From JACCXG01 sp963785755 (GTDB lineage Bacteria > Acidobacteriota > Vicinamibacteria > Vicinamibacterales > 2-12-FULL-66-21): 64,000 nt of DNA. The translations under genes were made by a program, and so were the position numbers. The stretch covers positions 248,001-312,000 of the forward strand of contig CAWAXG010000031.1 in NCBI GenBank assembly GCA_963785755.1, read 5' to 3'. The notes beneath the pieces were generated by a model. The model saw only the letters and a list, made by a program, of their open reading frames with translations. It was not told where the DNA came from and searched no databases. This document shows positions 43,617-54,582 of this stretch, piece by piece. Numbering within the stretch: position 1 is the first letter of the stretch; each line of letters begins with the position of its first letter.

Positions 43617-46351
43617 ATGCCGTTCAAGCCCCCTCGCTCCGCCAACCTGCTCCTTCAGTGGGCGCTGCCCGCGGAAGACCTCGAGGTCATCGCCGGCGAT
43701 CTCGAGGAGATCGCTCGGTACGGCAGTCGTGCCGCGCGCCGGCGTTGCCGCCGCGCGCCGCTGGTACTGGCGGCAGGTCCTCAGCATCGTGTTCGCGAGG
43801 CTGCGCAAGCCCGCGGCCGTCTCACCGGATCACTCGCAGAGGATGACCATGGCAGCGTTCAGACAGGACTTTACCTACGCGGCGCGGTTTCTTCGCAAAC
43901 AGCCGGCATTCACCGCGATGGCCGTCGCCATGCTGGCGCTCGGCATCGGCGCGACCGTCGCGATCTTCGCGCTGGTCAACGCCGTCATTCTGAAGCCGCT
44001 GCCCTTCGAGGATCCCGATCGCCTCATGCTCGTGCACTTGCTCTCGCCAGCGCGGGAGGCCGGCGAGCCGCGTCCGATGATCTGGTCGTATCCCAAGTAC
44101 CAGGTGTTTCGAGACCATCAGCGTGCGTTCGAATCGACGGCTCCGTACGCGGCCTGGAACTGGAATCTCACCGGCTCCGGTTTGCCCGAGCGCCTCGATG
44201 GCGAGATGGTGGACGCGAGCTATTTTCAGGTGCTTCGCTTGAGCGCGATCGTTGGCCGGACGTTCGCCGCAGAGGAGACGCGCACGCCCGGCTCCCCGCC
44301 GCTCGCCATCCTCGGGCACCGGATCTGGACGGAGCGGTATGGCTCGAGCACCGAAATGCTCGGACGCGCCATCGGGCTGAACGGGATCCCACACACTATC
44401 GTGGGCGTGATGCCCGCTGGCTTTCGCGGGCTGACGGGGCAGGCCGATCTCTGGGTCCCCCTCACCACGCAATCGGCCGGTGATCTGGAAGAACGATGGA
44501 ATCACACTTACTACGTTGTCGCGCGGCGCAAGGCCGACATCGCGGCGGGGCAGGCCGTCGAGGACGCCAGGCTCGTTGGCGATCTCGTGCACGCGCAGAT
44601 CGGGAGTCCGTCCGGGGTTCCCGGCAGCGGCGCGCCGTGGAGCGCCACAGCGGTTCCTCTGGACGACGAGCGTGTCGATCCGCTCATCCGCCGCTCGATT
44701 CTGCTGCTCCTGGGAGCCGTGGCATCGGTGCTGCTGATCGTCTGCACCAACCTGGCAAACCTGACTCTCGTCCGCGGTCTCGCGCGACAGCGTGATGTGG
44801 CCATCCGGCTGGCGCTCGGCGCGAGCCGCTCCCGCATCATTTCGCAGTTCATGACCGAGAGCGCGCTGCTCGCGGCGATGGGAGCGGTCGCGGCGATTGG
44901 CGTCGCGTACCTGCTGCTGACGGCCGGCGCCGCGCTGATGCCAGATCTTCGGGCGGTGCTGCCGCGCCTCGGCCCCGCGGGCGGATTGACCCGGGTCGGC
45001 CTGGGCAGGCTCGGCCTCGATGCCAGCACGCTGCTCTTCACCGTGATCGTGACGGCGTGCGCCGCTACGATGTTCGGCCTCGTTCCTGCCTGGCGTGCGG
45101 CCCGCCGCGATCTCACCTGCACGATCAAGGCGGGCGCGTCGGGGGCGCTGGCGCAGGGCGGCCGCGGGTTCTCCGGCCGCAACCTGCTGATCGTCGGCGA
45201 AATGGCGCTGGCGCTCGTGCTGCTGACCGCCGGCGGGCTGATGTTGAAGAGCGTCGCGCGGCTGCAGGCGACCGAGCTCGGATTCGAGCCGGACTCGCTG
45301 CTGTCGGTCAGAATCGCGCTGCCGGCGCCGCAATACAACGGTCAGCGTGCGACGCAGCTTCTCGAACATCTGGTCGGTGCGCTGGCGTCGCGTCCCGAGA
45401 TCGAGTCGGTCGCCTACGGCAGCTGCGCACCTGTTCAGGCCGGCTGCAATGGGACCACGATCTCGTTTCCGGACCGGCCACCGGTGCCGGGAGGCAACCG
45501 GCCGGGTGTCGGCGTCGTGTGGGCGTCGCCCACCTACTTCGACACCCTGGGCATCCGGCTCGTTCGTGGCCGTGCGTTCAACGAGCACGATCGCTTTGGC
45601 CAGCCGAAGGTCGTGGTCATCAACGAAACCGCCGCGCGTCAGCTCTTCCCCGGCGAAGATCCCATCGGCCGGCGTGCTGCGCTCGGCCAGGGAGGATTCG
45701 GTGACGGGGCCGAGATCGTGGGGATCGTCGCGGACGTTCGATACGGATCGCCCGATCTGCCGGTCCGGCCGGACGTGTATCTACCGCTGCTGCAGTCGGT
45801 GCGCGCCTCGGGAGTGATCTTCGTTCGCAGCCGTGTCTCGGCGGCGTCAGCCGTCGGCATGGTCCGGCACGACGTCAAGACCCTCGATCCGGATTTGCCG
45901 CTGACCGACATCAGGATGATGGAGGAACGCGTCAGCGAAGCGACCTGGCGGACGCGAATGAGCGCATGGCTGCTCGTCGCGTTTGCGGCGCTCGCCCTGG
46001 TGCTCGTCGCGCTCGGGGTCTACGGCGTCGTTTCTCAGAGCGTTCAGCACCGCACGCGCGAAATCGGCGTGCGCCTCGCGATGGGCGCGGTCAGCCGCGA
46101 CATTCTCCGCCTGATCATCAGTCGGGTCCTCGTGATCGCGGCGGCAGGCATCGTCCTGGGTCTGGCCCTGTCCGTGCCTGCGATGAAGCTGCTCACCACT
46201 CTGTTGTACCAGGTCAACCCAAGCGATCCCTGGGTTTCCCTGCCTCTCGCGTTCGTGCTGCTGGCGGTCGCCGTGCTCGCCGGGCTACCTCCCGGCCCGG
46301 CGGGCCACACGTCTCGATCCGCTGACGACGCTGCGCGCTGAGTGGAGCTAG
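43617..46351 (+). CDS. ADOP-type MacB/FtsX permease (two frame breaks)
   Basis: Duplicated permease: an N-terminal cytosolic cap (LLLQWALPAEDLEVIAGDLE then ARRWYWRQ), the first MacB periplasmic core and FtsX domain (LLLGAVASVLLIVCTNLANL), then a second copy (LLIVGEMALALVLLTAGGLM; VAFAALALVLVALGVYGVVS). The frame changes twice. Near 43731-43740, dropping one base joins the cap halves. At ggg 46282-46284, dropping one G gives AGYLPARRATRLDPLTTLRA and a stop at 46351, the normal family ending. Corrected length 910 residues. Function of ADOP is unknown; lipoprotein or antimicrobial-peptide export is inferred from MacB. No ATPase gene is adjacent. Confidence 0.84.
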
Positions 46352-46431
46352 AAGCAAGTACGGAACGAAGCGTGCCCAACCGGCGTCATCAGATACGGGT
46401 CGGCCACGTCCGTTAACTGAAGGAGCTTGAC

Positions 46432-46569
46432 TTGAAAAAAGCGGCACCCAACGTGCACCGGTCGGGCGCATGCCCCCTCCCCAACGCGAGGACTTTATGG
46501 ACATCATCGAGCGAGTCCTCGGGGGCGTGCAGGTGTCAACCGGCGACGATCCGCAATCCGACGCAGTGA
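46432..46569 (+). CDS. Possible small ORF (45 aa)
   Basis: TTG start with a perfect aaggag site 6 bases upstream, encoding MKKAAPNVHRSGACPLPNAR and a Ser/Thr-rich tail with two more cysteines. It overlaps in another frame with the alternative small ORF at 46497. No family is recognised; the ribosome site is the only strong support. Confidence 0.25.
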   Translation: MKKAAPNVHRSGACPLPNARTLWTSSSESSGACRCQPATIRNPTQ

Positions 46570-46667
46570 AATCGGAGAGTTCCAGCCCGTCAGAGAGCCA
46601 GTCTTCGACCTCATCGGCGGATGAGATCGCCGGTGCTCGTGACGACGAGCCCAAGGATCCCGAGTAA
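46497..46667 (+). CDS. Possible small acidic protein (56 aa)
   Basis: ATG 46497 with gcgagga 8 bases upstream. Sequence begins MDIIERVLGGVQVSTGDDPQ and then is Ser/Asp/Glu-rich, lacking any hydrophobic core. Could be an intrinsically disordered small protein, or non-coding. It lies in the 580-base gap between the permease and the TPR gene; at most one of the two overlapping small ORFs is likely real. Confidence 0.35.
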   Translation: MDIIERVLGGVQVSTGDDPQSDAVKSESSSPSESQSSTSSADEIAGARDDEPKDPE

Positions 46668-46934
46668 CGTCCGCTACCGATTCGCGGAGTCCAGTGCCAC
46701 ACGCGCGGTCCGCCTGTCCACTCCGAATCCTCTTCGACCTCATCGTTTCCACGCATAACTCTTCAGCTTGACGCTGCGCGGCGGGCTGCGAGACGCCTTG
46801 CCCGCGCGCTTCCTACCTCGCGCGGAACTGTCCTCCGGTTCCAACCCAAGGAGCTCATCATGGTGCCGGCTGGTCTTCCGCGGCGCTCAAAAGATGAGGT
46901 ACTCTTTGACGGTAACTTCCGTCAGGAGCATCTC

Positions 46935-47615
46935 ATGTCGCGCAGCGTGAAAGCCGTGATCGCAGTCATCGCGGTACTGGGCACGTGGCAGCTGGGTGTG
47001 GGCGCCAACGGCATACCGGTGCCGAAGACTTCAGCCGCGGCGCCGAGGACGCCGGAAGAGCGCGCCGTCGTGGAGTACAACCGCGGCCTCGACAGCCGCA
47101 ACCGCGGAGCCAAAGCGGAAGCACAGGCAGCCAAGAGCTCGAAGGACTCGGATCGCGTCAAGCACGAAAAGAAAGCGCTCGAGGAGTACCGGCGCGCACT
47201 CAAGAGCTTCGAGGAAGCCGCGACGCTCAACCCGGAACTGCCGCACGCGTGGAATGGCGTGGGCTTCGCCCAGCGGAAGCTCGGCGACCCAGCGAAAGCG
47301 CTGGCCAGCTACGACCGGGCGCTCCTCCTCGCTCCGAACTTTCCCGACGCCATCGAATATCGCGGCGAAGCCTACCTGGCTCTCAATCGCATCGACGATG
47401 CGAAGCAGGCATACCTCGCGCTGTTCGCGATCGATCGGAAGCAGGCGGAGCTGCTCATGAAGGCGATGTCCGGCTGGGTGGCGCAGCGAAAGGTGACGCC
47501 GGCCGGCGCCGACCCCGCGGCGGTTTCCGAGCTCGAGAAATGGATCGGCGAGCGGTCGGCGATTGCCCAGCAGACCAGGCTGATGGGCCGGGACGCTGTC
47601 TACCGATCCTGGTAA
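46935..47615 (+). CDS. Secreted tetratricopeptide-repeat protein
   Basis: 226 residues from ATG 46935 (tcaggagcatctc upstream). Signal peptide VKAVIAVIAVLGTWQLGVGA. Two or three TPR units are seen: ALEEYRRALKSFEEAATLNP, AWNGVGFAQRKLGDPAKALA with SYDRALLLAPNFP, and AIEYRGEAYLALNRIDDAKQ. A lysine-rich helix precedes them. Likely a periplasmic scaffold. It is 17 bases upstream of the di-heme peroxidase gene, suggesting one transcript. Confidence 0.8.
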   Translation: MSRSVKAVIAVIAVLGTWQLGVGANGIPVPKTSAAAPRTPEERAVVEYNRGLDSRNRGAKAEAQAAKSSKDSDRVKHEKKALEEYRRALKSFEEAATLNPELPHAWNGVGFAQRKLGDPAKALASYDRALLLAPNFPDAIEYRGEAYLALNRIDDAKQAYLALFAIDRKQAELLMKAMSGWVAQRKVTPAGADPAAVSELEKWIGERSAIAQQTRLMGRDAVYRSW

Positions 47616-47632
47616 GCACAAAGTAGGATTCC

Positions 47633-48889
47633 ATGAGCTGGTGGGGCGGGGCGGCCTTATCGCTCGTGCTCACGGCGTCGGCTGCGTGCGGCCGCAGCCA
47701 CGTCGAGCAGCAGCGCACGCCGCCGCCGGCGCTGACTGAGTCGCCAGCGCCGAAAGCACAACCAGCGGCAGCATTCCGTCAGCAGGCGACAGCCGCGCAG
47801 CCGCCCGTGCGAGCGGTCCTCGAGCGTCAGGAGTCATCGGTCGTCACGCGGAAGCCCGATCCCGCGGGGTTTCAGTGGCGGCTGCCGCGAGGTCTTCCCG
47901 TTCCCCGCGTCCCGGCCGACAACCCGATGAGCGACGCGAAGGTCGCCCTCGGGCGCAGCCTCTTCTATGATCGCCGGCTCTCGGGCAACGGCCAGTTCGC
48001 GTGCGCGTCGTGCCACCAGCAACGAAAAGCGTTCACCGACGGCCGCGCCCAGGCGATCGGGTCCACCGGGGGGCGTCACGCGCGCGGCACGATGTCGCTG
48101 ACGAACGTCGCCTACAACGCATCGCTCGGCTGGGCCGACGAGTCGCTGACCACGCTCGAGACGCAGATGGCCGTGCCGCTCTTCAACGAGCATCCGATCG
48201 AGATGGGGCTGCGCGGACGTCAGGACGAAGTCGTCGCGCGCTTCGCGTCGAGCCGCGAGGACGCGGAGCGGTTTCGCGCGATATTCCCGGGCGAGCGACC
48301 GGTGACGCTCGAGAACATCGTCAAGGCGGTCGCCGCTTTTCAGCGGACGCTGATCTCGGGCGATTCACCGGTCGATCGCTATCTCTATCGCGACGATCGC
48401 GCGGCGCTGTCGGAGGAGGCGCGGCGGGGTTTGCAGTTGTATTTTTCCGACCGGCTGCGCTGCGCGTTGTGCCACGCCGGCTTCAACCTGTCGGGGCCTC
48501 TGGTCTCCGAAGGATCGCCGCCTGCCGCGCCCGTTTTTCACAACACCGGTCTGGTCGATACCGAGAGCGCGTCGACCACCGTGGACAAAGGGCTGTTCGA
48601 GAAGACGAAGAACCCCGCGGATCGCGGACGGTTCCGGGCGCCGACGCTGCGCAACATCGCGGTGACCGCTCCCTACATGCACGACGGCAGCATCGCCACG
48701 CTCGAGGATGTCATTGCCCATTACGCCGCCGGCGGCAAGCCGGGCACATCGCCAAGCCGGATGATGCGCCCGTTCACGCTCACCGCTGCCGAAGTCGCGG
48801 ACCTGGTGGCATTCCTCAACAGCCTGACCGATGAGCGCTTCCTGAAGAATCCGGCGTTCTCGGATCCGGCAGCGCCTGTCGCGCGCTGA
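47633..48889 (+). CDS. Di-heme cytochrome c peroxidase/MauG-family protein
   Basis: 418 residues. N-terminal export signal (GGAALSLVLTASAACGRS, with a cysteine that might be lipidated, though the lipobox is poor), then a Pro/Ala-rich linker. Two heme motifs: CASCH (C124-C127-H128) and CALCH in the second half. LGRSLFYDRRLSGNGQFACA and FRAPTLRNIAVTAPYMHDGS are family signatures. Distal residues typical of classical peroxidases cannot be settled by eye, so either peroxide reduction or a MauG-like oxidation is possible. Follows the TPR gene closely. Confidence 0.87.
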   Translation: MSWWGGAALSLVLTASAACGRSHVEQQRTPPPALTESPAPKAQPAAAFRQQATAAQPPVRAVLERQESSVVTRKPDPAGFQWRLPRGLPVPRVPADNPMSDAKVALGRSLFYDRRLSGNGQFACASCHQQRKAFTDGRAQAIGSTGGRHARGTMSLTNVAYNASLGWADESLTTLETQMAVPLFNEHPIEMGLRGRQDEVVARFASSREDAERFRAIFPGERPVTLENIVKAVAAFQRTLISGDSPVDRYLYRDDRAALSEEARRGLQLYFSDRLRCALCHAGFNLSGPLVSEGSPPAAPVFHNTGLVDTESASTTVDKGLFEKTKNPADRGRFRAPTLRNIAVTAPYMHDGSIATLEDVIAHYAAGGKPGTSPSRMMRPFTLTAAEVADLVAFLNSLTDERFLKNPAFSDPAAPVAR

Positions 48890-48930
48890 GCTGCGGTCCG
48901 TACGGCCAAAGCCGTCTGCTAAGCTACGCG

Positions 48931-50337
48931 GTGATGGCTTTTATCACCGACGATTTCCTGCTGCACGGCAAGACCGCCAGGCATCTGTACGAGACCTACG
49001 CGGCGCCGCAGCCCATCCTCGACTATCACTGCCACCTGCCGCCCAAGGACGTGGCGGAGAACCGGCGATTCGCGAATCTCTTCGAGATCTGGCTCGAGGG
49101 CGACCACTACAAGTGGCGGGCGATGCGCGCCAACGGGATTGCCGAGCGGTACTGCACGGGGGACGCCGATCCGTATGACAAGTTCCTCGCCTGGGCCAGG
49201 ACGGTGCCCCGGTGTCTGCGCAACCCGCTCTATCACTGGACGCACCTCGAGCTGCGCCGCTACTTCGGGACCGACGATCTGCTCGACGAGACCACCGCCC
49301 GGCGTATCTGGGACCAGGCGAACGAGCAGTTGTCCGGTCCGCACCTCACCGCGCATGGCATTCTCGACAAGTTTCAGGTGCGGGCGGTCTGCACGACCGA
49401 CGACCCGGCGGACCCGCTCGACTACCACGTCAGGATTCGTGATTCCGGTCTGAAGACGAAGATCTATCCCACGTTCCGCCCCGATCGCGCGCTGCTGGTG
49501 GACGATCCGGACGCCTTCAACCCGTGGGTCGAGAGGCTCGGGCGCACGGCGGATATCGATATCGCCAGCTTCAGCAGCTTCATCGATGCCCTCGGCAAGC
49601 GTCACCAGGACTTCCATGACATCGGCGGCCGGTTGTCGGATCACGGATTGCCGCACTGTCATGCCTCGCCGTGCACCGACCGCGAGGCCGCCTCGATCTT
49701 CGAGAAAGCGCGGGCAGGACGAGCCGCAGGCCCTGCGGAGCACGAGCAGTTCGCGTCCTATCTGATGCTGCTGTTCGGCCGTCTCGACGCCGCAAAGGGC
49801 TGGACCAAGCAGCTGCACCTCGGGGCCCGGCGCAACGTGAACAGCCGCATGGCGGCGAGCCTCGGGCGCGACACGGGTTACGACTCGATCGGTGACTACC
49901 CGCAGGTCGACGCGCTCGCGCGCTATCTCGATCGCCTGGAGCAGGAGCACGCCCTGCCGCAGACCATCCTCTACAACAACAATCCGGTCGACAACTACAC
50001 GATGGCGACGATGGTCGGCAACTTCCAGGACGGCTCGGTGGCGGGGAAGATGCAGTTCGGCAGCGGCTGGTGGTACCTGGATCAGAAGGACGGAATCGAG
50101 TGGCAGATCGACGCGCTGTCGAACGTCGGACTGCTGGCGAACTTCGTCGGCATGCTCACCGACTCGCGGTCGTTCATGTCGTATCCGCGGCACGAATACT
50201 TCCGCCGCGTCCTCTGCAACATGCTCGGCCGCGAGATGGATCGAGGGGAACTGCCGGCCGACGAGCGCGTGGTCGGCTCGATGGTGAAGGACATTTGCTT
50301 CGAGAACGCCAGGAAGTATCTGCGACTGGCGTTCTAA
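48931..50337 (+). CDS. uxaC: Glucuronate isomerase
   Basis: 468 residues, converting D-glucuronate or D-galacturonate to the ketoacid fructuronate or tagaturonate, first step of hexuronate catabolism. The family motif ILDYHCHLPPKDVAENRRF begins the amidohydrolase-like barrel (HxH ligands). GWTKQLHLGARRNVNSRM, the FGSGWWYLDQKDGIEWQID loop and MLTDSRSFMSYPRHEYFRR are strongly conserved. Either GTG 48931 or the ATG at 48934 can start. No other uronate genes (uxaA/uxuA) are in the window, but sulfatase, sialidase-like and Gfo/Idh genes follow. Confidence 0.94.
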   Translation: MMAFITDDFLLHGKTARHLYETYAAPQPILDYHCHLPPKDVAENRRFANLFEIWLEGDHYKWRAMRANGIAERYCTGDADPYDKFLAWARTVPRCLRNPLYHWTHLELRRYFGTDDLLDETTARRIWDQANEQLSGPHLTAHGILDKFQVRAVCTTDDPADPLDYHVRIRDSGLKTKIYPTFRPDRALLVDDPDAFNPWVERLGRTADIDIASFSSFIDALGKRHQDFHDIGGRLSDHGLPHCHASPCTDREAASIFEKARAGRAAGPAEHEQFASYLMLLFGRLDAAKGWTKQLHLGARRNVNSRMAASLGRDTGYDSIGDYPQVDALARYLDRLEQEHALPQTILYNNNPVDNYTMATMVGNFQDGSVAGKMQFGSGWWYLDQKDGIEWQIDALSNVGLLANFVGMLTDSRSFMSYPRHEYFRRVLCNMLGREMDRGELPADERVVGSMVKDICFENARKYLRLAF

Positions 50338-50342
50338 CAAGT

Positions 50343-50410
50343 TTCAAGGGCAAGTACAACGGAAGTTGCAAGGTAGCTTGATGCTGTTCCGTTGTACTTG
50401 TGCCTTGCAA
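50343..50410. repeat. Hairpin sharing gggcaagtacaacggaa with 31401
   Basis: The left arm ttcaagggcaagtacaacgg (50343 on) is followed by ttccgttgtacttg (50387-50400) and tgccttgcaa. The 17-mer gggcaagtacaacggaa (50348-50364) is identical to 31401-31417. It lies between uxaC and the converging cytochrome gene, so it could also act as a bidirectional transcript end. Confidence 0.65.
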
Positions 50411-50414
50411 CTTG

Positions 50415-53074
50415 TTACTTGACGGAAGTCAACTCCCCCTCAGTCCACGGCTTCGCGCGTCCTGCGGTTTCCTTGCGCACGTTCGCGACGGTTGGCTCGT
50501 CGATCGCCGCGCCCTGGTGGCCCCACGAACGGCGGACGTAGGTCAGCACGCCGGCGATCTGTGCGTCGGTCAGCGCGGCGCCGAGCGGGGGCATCAAGCC
50601 GACCGGTCCTTCCTTGCCGTTGAGCAGTATGCGAATCGGGACGCCCGGCGCTCCCAGCGCGAAGTTCGATCCGATCAGCGAGGGGGCGAGTTTTTCGCGG
50701 CCCTGGCCGTCTTCCTGGTGGCAGGCCACGCAGAGGTTGGTGAAGACCGTCTTGCCCTCGTCGAAGGCCGTCTGCTCCGCGGGCGTGAGTGGCGCTGCAG
50801 CAGGCGCCGCGCCCGCAATCGCGGGTTTCCCCGGCCAGGTCAATCGCGCGAGCAGCGCCTTGGCGCGTTCGCCCGTGCTCCCTCCGGCTGCCGCGAGCGC
50901 GTTGAGGCCGGCAGGTTCCCTGGCGATCGACACTGGTGCGAGCGCGCCTCGCCCGCGGCCTGCCGCTGCGGGTCCGCCTTCCCGCTGTGCGTTGGGAAAT
51001 GCTGGCGCGCCCCCGGGACCGGCGCGCCCGCCTGGCGCGCGTTGTGGTATCGCGCGGCCGCTCCGCGGCCCCCGCCACGCCGGCCGCTTCCAGGCAGGGG
51101 GGCGTTGAGCAGGGCGGCCTCGGCGCCGTCGAGCAGCGCCGTGCGCTGCCATTCCGCGCGGTCCTTCTGCGCGGCCAGGTCGAACACCTCCTGAAACGGT
51201 TCGCTCCGGGCGCTTCGGACTATCGTGGCCGCCAGGATCGTCACGGCGGCCTGGCGTTGCGGCGAGGACGTCGCATTCTCCAGCAGCCGCCGCAGCACGA
51301 GGTGCTCGCTGCCGCTGAGGCCGCTCAGGGAGGCATCGACCGTGATCGGATCGTTTCCGTGGCGTTCCAGCAGAGTGGTGAGCGCATTCAGCTTCGCGGG
51401 AGAGTCACCAGGAATGGCACCCAGGCTCGCGGCAAGCTGACTGCGGACCGCCCAGTCCTTGTCATCGAGACGTTTCAGCAACGCCTGTTGGACGGGATGG
51501 TCCGTCTGACCGAGCCATCGTTCCGAGAGCCGCACCGCTGAAGCTCGCACGTCACGCGACGCATCGTCGAGCGCGCGGATGACTGTCGACGGCTCGATCG
51601 CATCGATGCCGTCGAGTGTCCAGAGCGCGTGCAGGCGGGTCCGCCAGTCGGGCGCGGTCTCGGCGCGCTGCTTCAGCAAGGGCCGCACACCGGTCGCGCC
51701 CCGTTCGACCAGAAGCCGCTGCGCGGTGTCACGCCACCAGCCGTTCGGATGGGAAAGCGTATCGACGAGCTCTCTCGGAGACGCCTTGGACAGCGCCGGC
51801 CTGCGATCGAGTTTGGTGGTGTCGTGAACGACGCGGTAGATCCGACCGTGTCCCTGCGGCCGGTCGAGCTTTCTCGCCAGAATCTGATCGCGGAGGTACT
51901 CCGTGATGTAGCCCTTGTGCTGGATGATGCCGTGATACATGTCGACGACGTAGAGCGTGCCGTCGGGCGCCGATGACAGGTTCACGGGGCGGAACCGCTC
52001 ATCGGTCGACGCCATGAATTCCGCTCGCTCGTACGCCTTCTTTCCTCGCAGCGCCGTCCCGTCGTCGGTCACGATGACGCGGCTGACGAGATTGCCCGAC
52101 GGTTCGACGAGGAAGACGTTGCCCGAGAGTTCGGCCGGCAGCCGATCGCCGCGGAACACGGTCGGAGCGCCCACGGCCGTGAAGGCAGCGAGAGTCTGGT
52201 CGGGCCGCAGCACGCCGTCCTGGTAACCCCGATTCACACCCGGCGTAGGACGGATTGGCCACGTCGTGTTGAGGTCCCCGGTGTCGAGCGTCTCGTAGCT
52301 GCCGCGCGTCCGCAGCAGGTGAGGGTTCCTCGTGTAGTAGGCCGTCGGGACGGTATCCACGAACAGCGCCGCCGAGTTCGTATTGCGATAGATGCGCCCG
52401 GCGTCGTCCTGGCTGTTCCCCCACTGGCCGCGCGACAGGGTCTTCGCGACCTCGAACTTGCCGTCCTTCAGCCTGAGGTACATGTCCACTTCCGACGTGT
52501 GCATCCAGTTGTCCATGGCCCAGGTCAGGGAGTTGGCGTTGTGCTCGACGTTGGCGAGCTCCTGACCGTACTTGTCGGTGACCGGCTCCTTCGAATCCGC
52601 ACGGAGATCGCCATCCTTGTCGCGCGCCAGCCAGAGGTGCGGCGGCTCGGCGATGAGAGCGCCTTGATCGAGTACCTTCAGCGCGCGCGGCAGCACGAGC
52701 TTGTCGAGAAAGACAGTCTTCTTGTCCATCTTCCCGTCGTCGTTCGTGTCTTCCAGAACGCTGACCCGGCCGCTCGGCTCGCGCTCGGTCGTCGCCGGCA
52801 TGTCTTCCATGTAGCCCGGCATTTCCACGACCCACAGCCGGCCGTCGGGATCCCACTCGATCACGACCGGCTCCTGAATCATCGGCTCGCTCGCGACGAG
52901 CTCGAGCCGATACCCGGGAGGCATCACGATCGTCTTCATCGAGGCTTCGGGGGAGAGCACCGGCGATTCGGCCGGCATCGGTTGCAGGGCCGGTGGCCAC
53001 TGACTGCTGGATTGAATCGAATAGCCGCCGACGGCGGCGAGGCAGACGAGCGCTGAGGTCAGAAATCTAGTCAT
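50415..53074 (-). CDS. Propeller-HEAT-cytochrome c dehydrogenase-like protein (frameshifted)
   Basis: PVC-type, TIGR02604-like secreted protein. Signal peptide (FLTSALVCLAAVGGYS), then a sugar-dehydrogenase-like beta-propeller (GYRLELVASEPMIQEPVVIE; WDPDGRLWVVEMPGYMEDM; MYHGIIQHKGYITEYLRDQI). HEAT-like repeats follow (RALDDASRDVRASAVRLSER; LDDKDWAVRSQLAASLGAIP), then a Gly/Arg linker and a mono-heme cytochrome c (CVACHQEDGQG, met in MPPLGA). The frame changes in the GC-rich linker at about 51015-51045. The shift is -1 or +2, unlike the +1 breaks elsewhere, giving about 885 residues when repaired. Likely oxidises a sugar or alcohol and passes electrons to its own heme. Confidence 0.82.
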
Positions 53075-53088
53075 CGGGGTTGTCGAGG

Positions 53089-54438
<1,350 letters not shown>

Positions 54439-54483
54439 GCTTCGACTCCATCGTCAAACGCGAGATCGAATTTTATGCCAAGA

Positions 54484-54531
54484 GGGACAGGCAACGGGGA
54501 CAGGCAACGGGGACAGGCAACGGGGACAGGC
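54484..54531. repeat. 13-bp tandem repeat, about 3.7 copies
   Basis: The unit gggacaggcaacg is repeated without spacers, the last copy ending caggcgag. It lies upstream of the oxidoreductase gene start. The short period and absence of spacers rule out a CRISPR array. Confidence 0.8.
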
Positions 54532-54582
54532 AGGCGAGAGACTGGAACAAGTTGCCAGTTGCAAGGCACAAGGAACAACGGG

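Noticed and set aside
43822..45588. 588-codon minus-strand frame opposite the ADOP permease
   Set aside because: Arg/Gln/Asp-rich shadow with no motif; the permease on the other strand has clear FtsX and MacB features.
48919..50340. 473-codon minus-strand frame opposite uxaC
   Set aside because: No domain; complete mirror of a well-conserved isomerase gene.
54484..54531. Possible CRISPR array
   Set aside because: Repeat unit is 13 bases with no spacers, and no cas gene is present.
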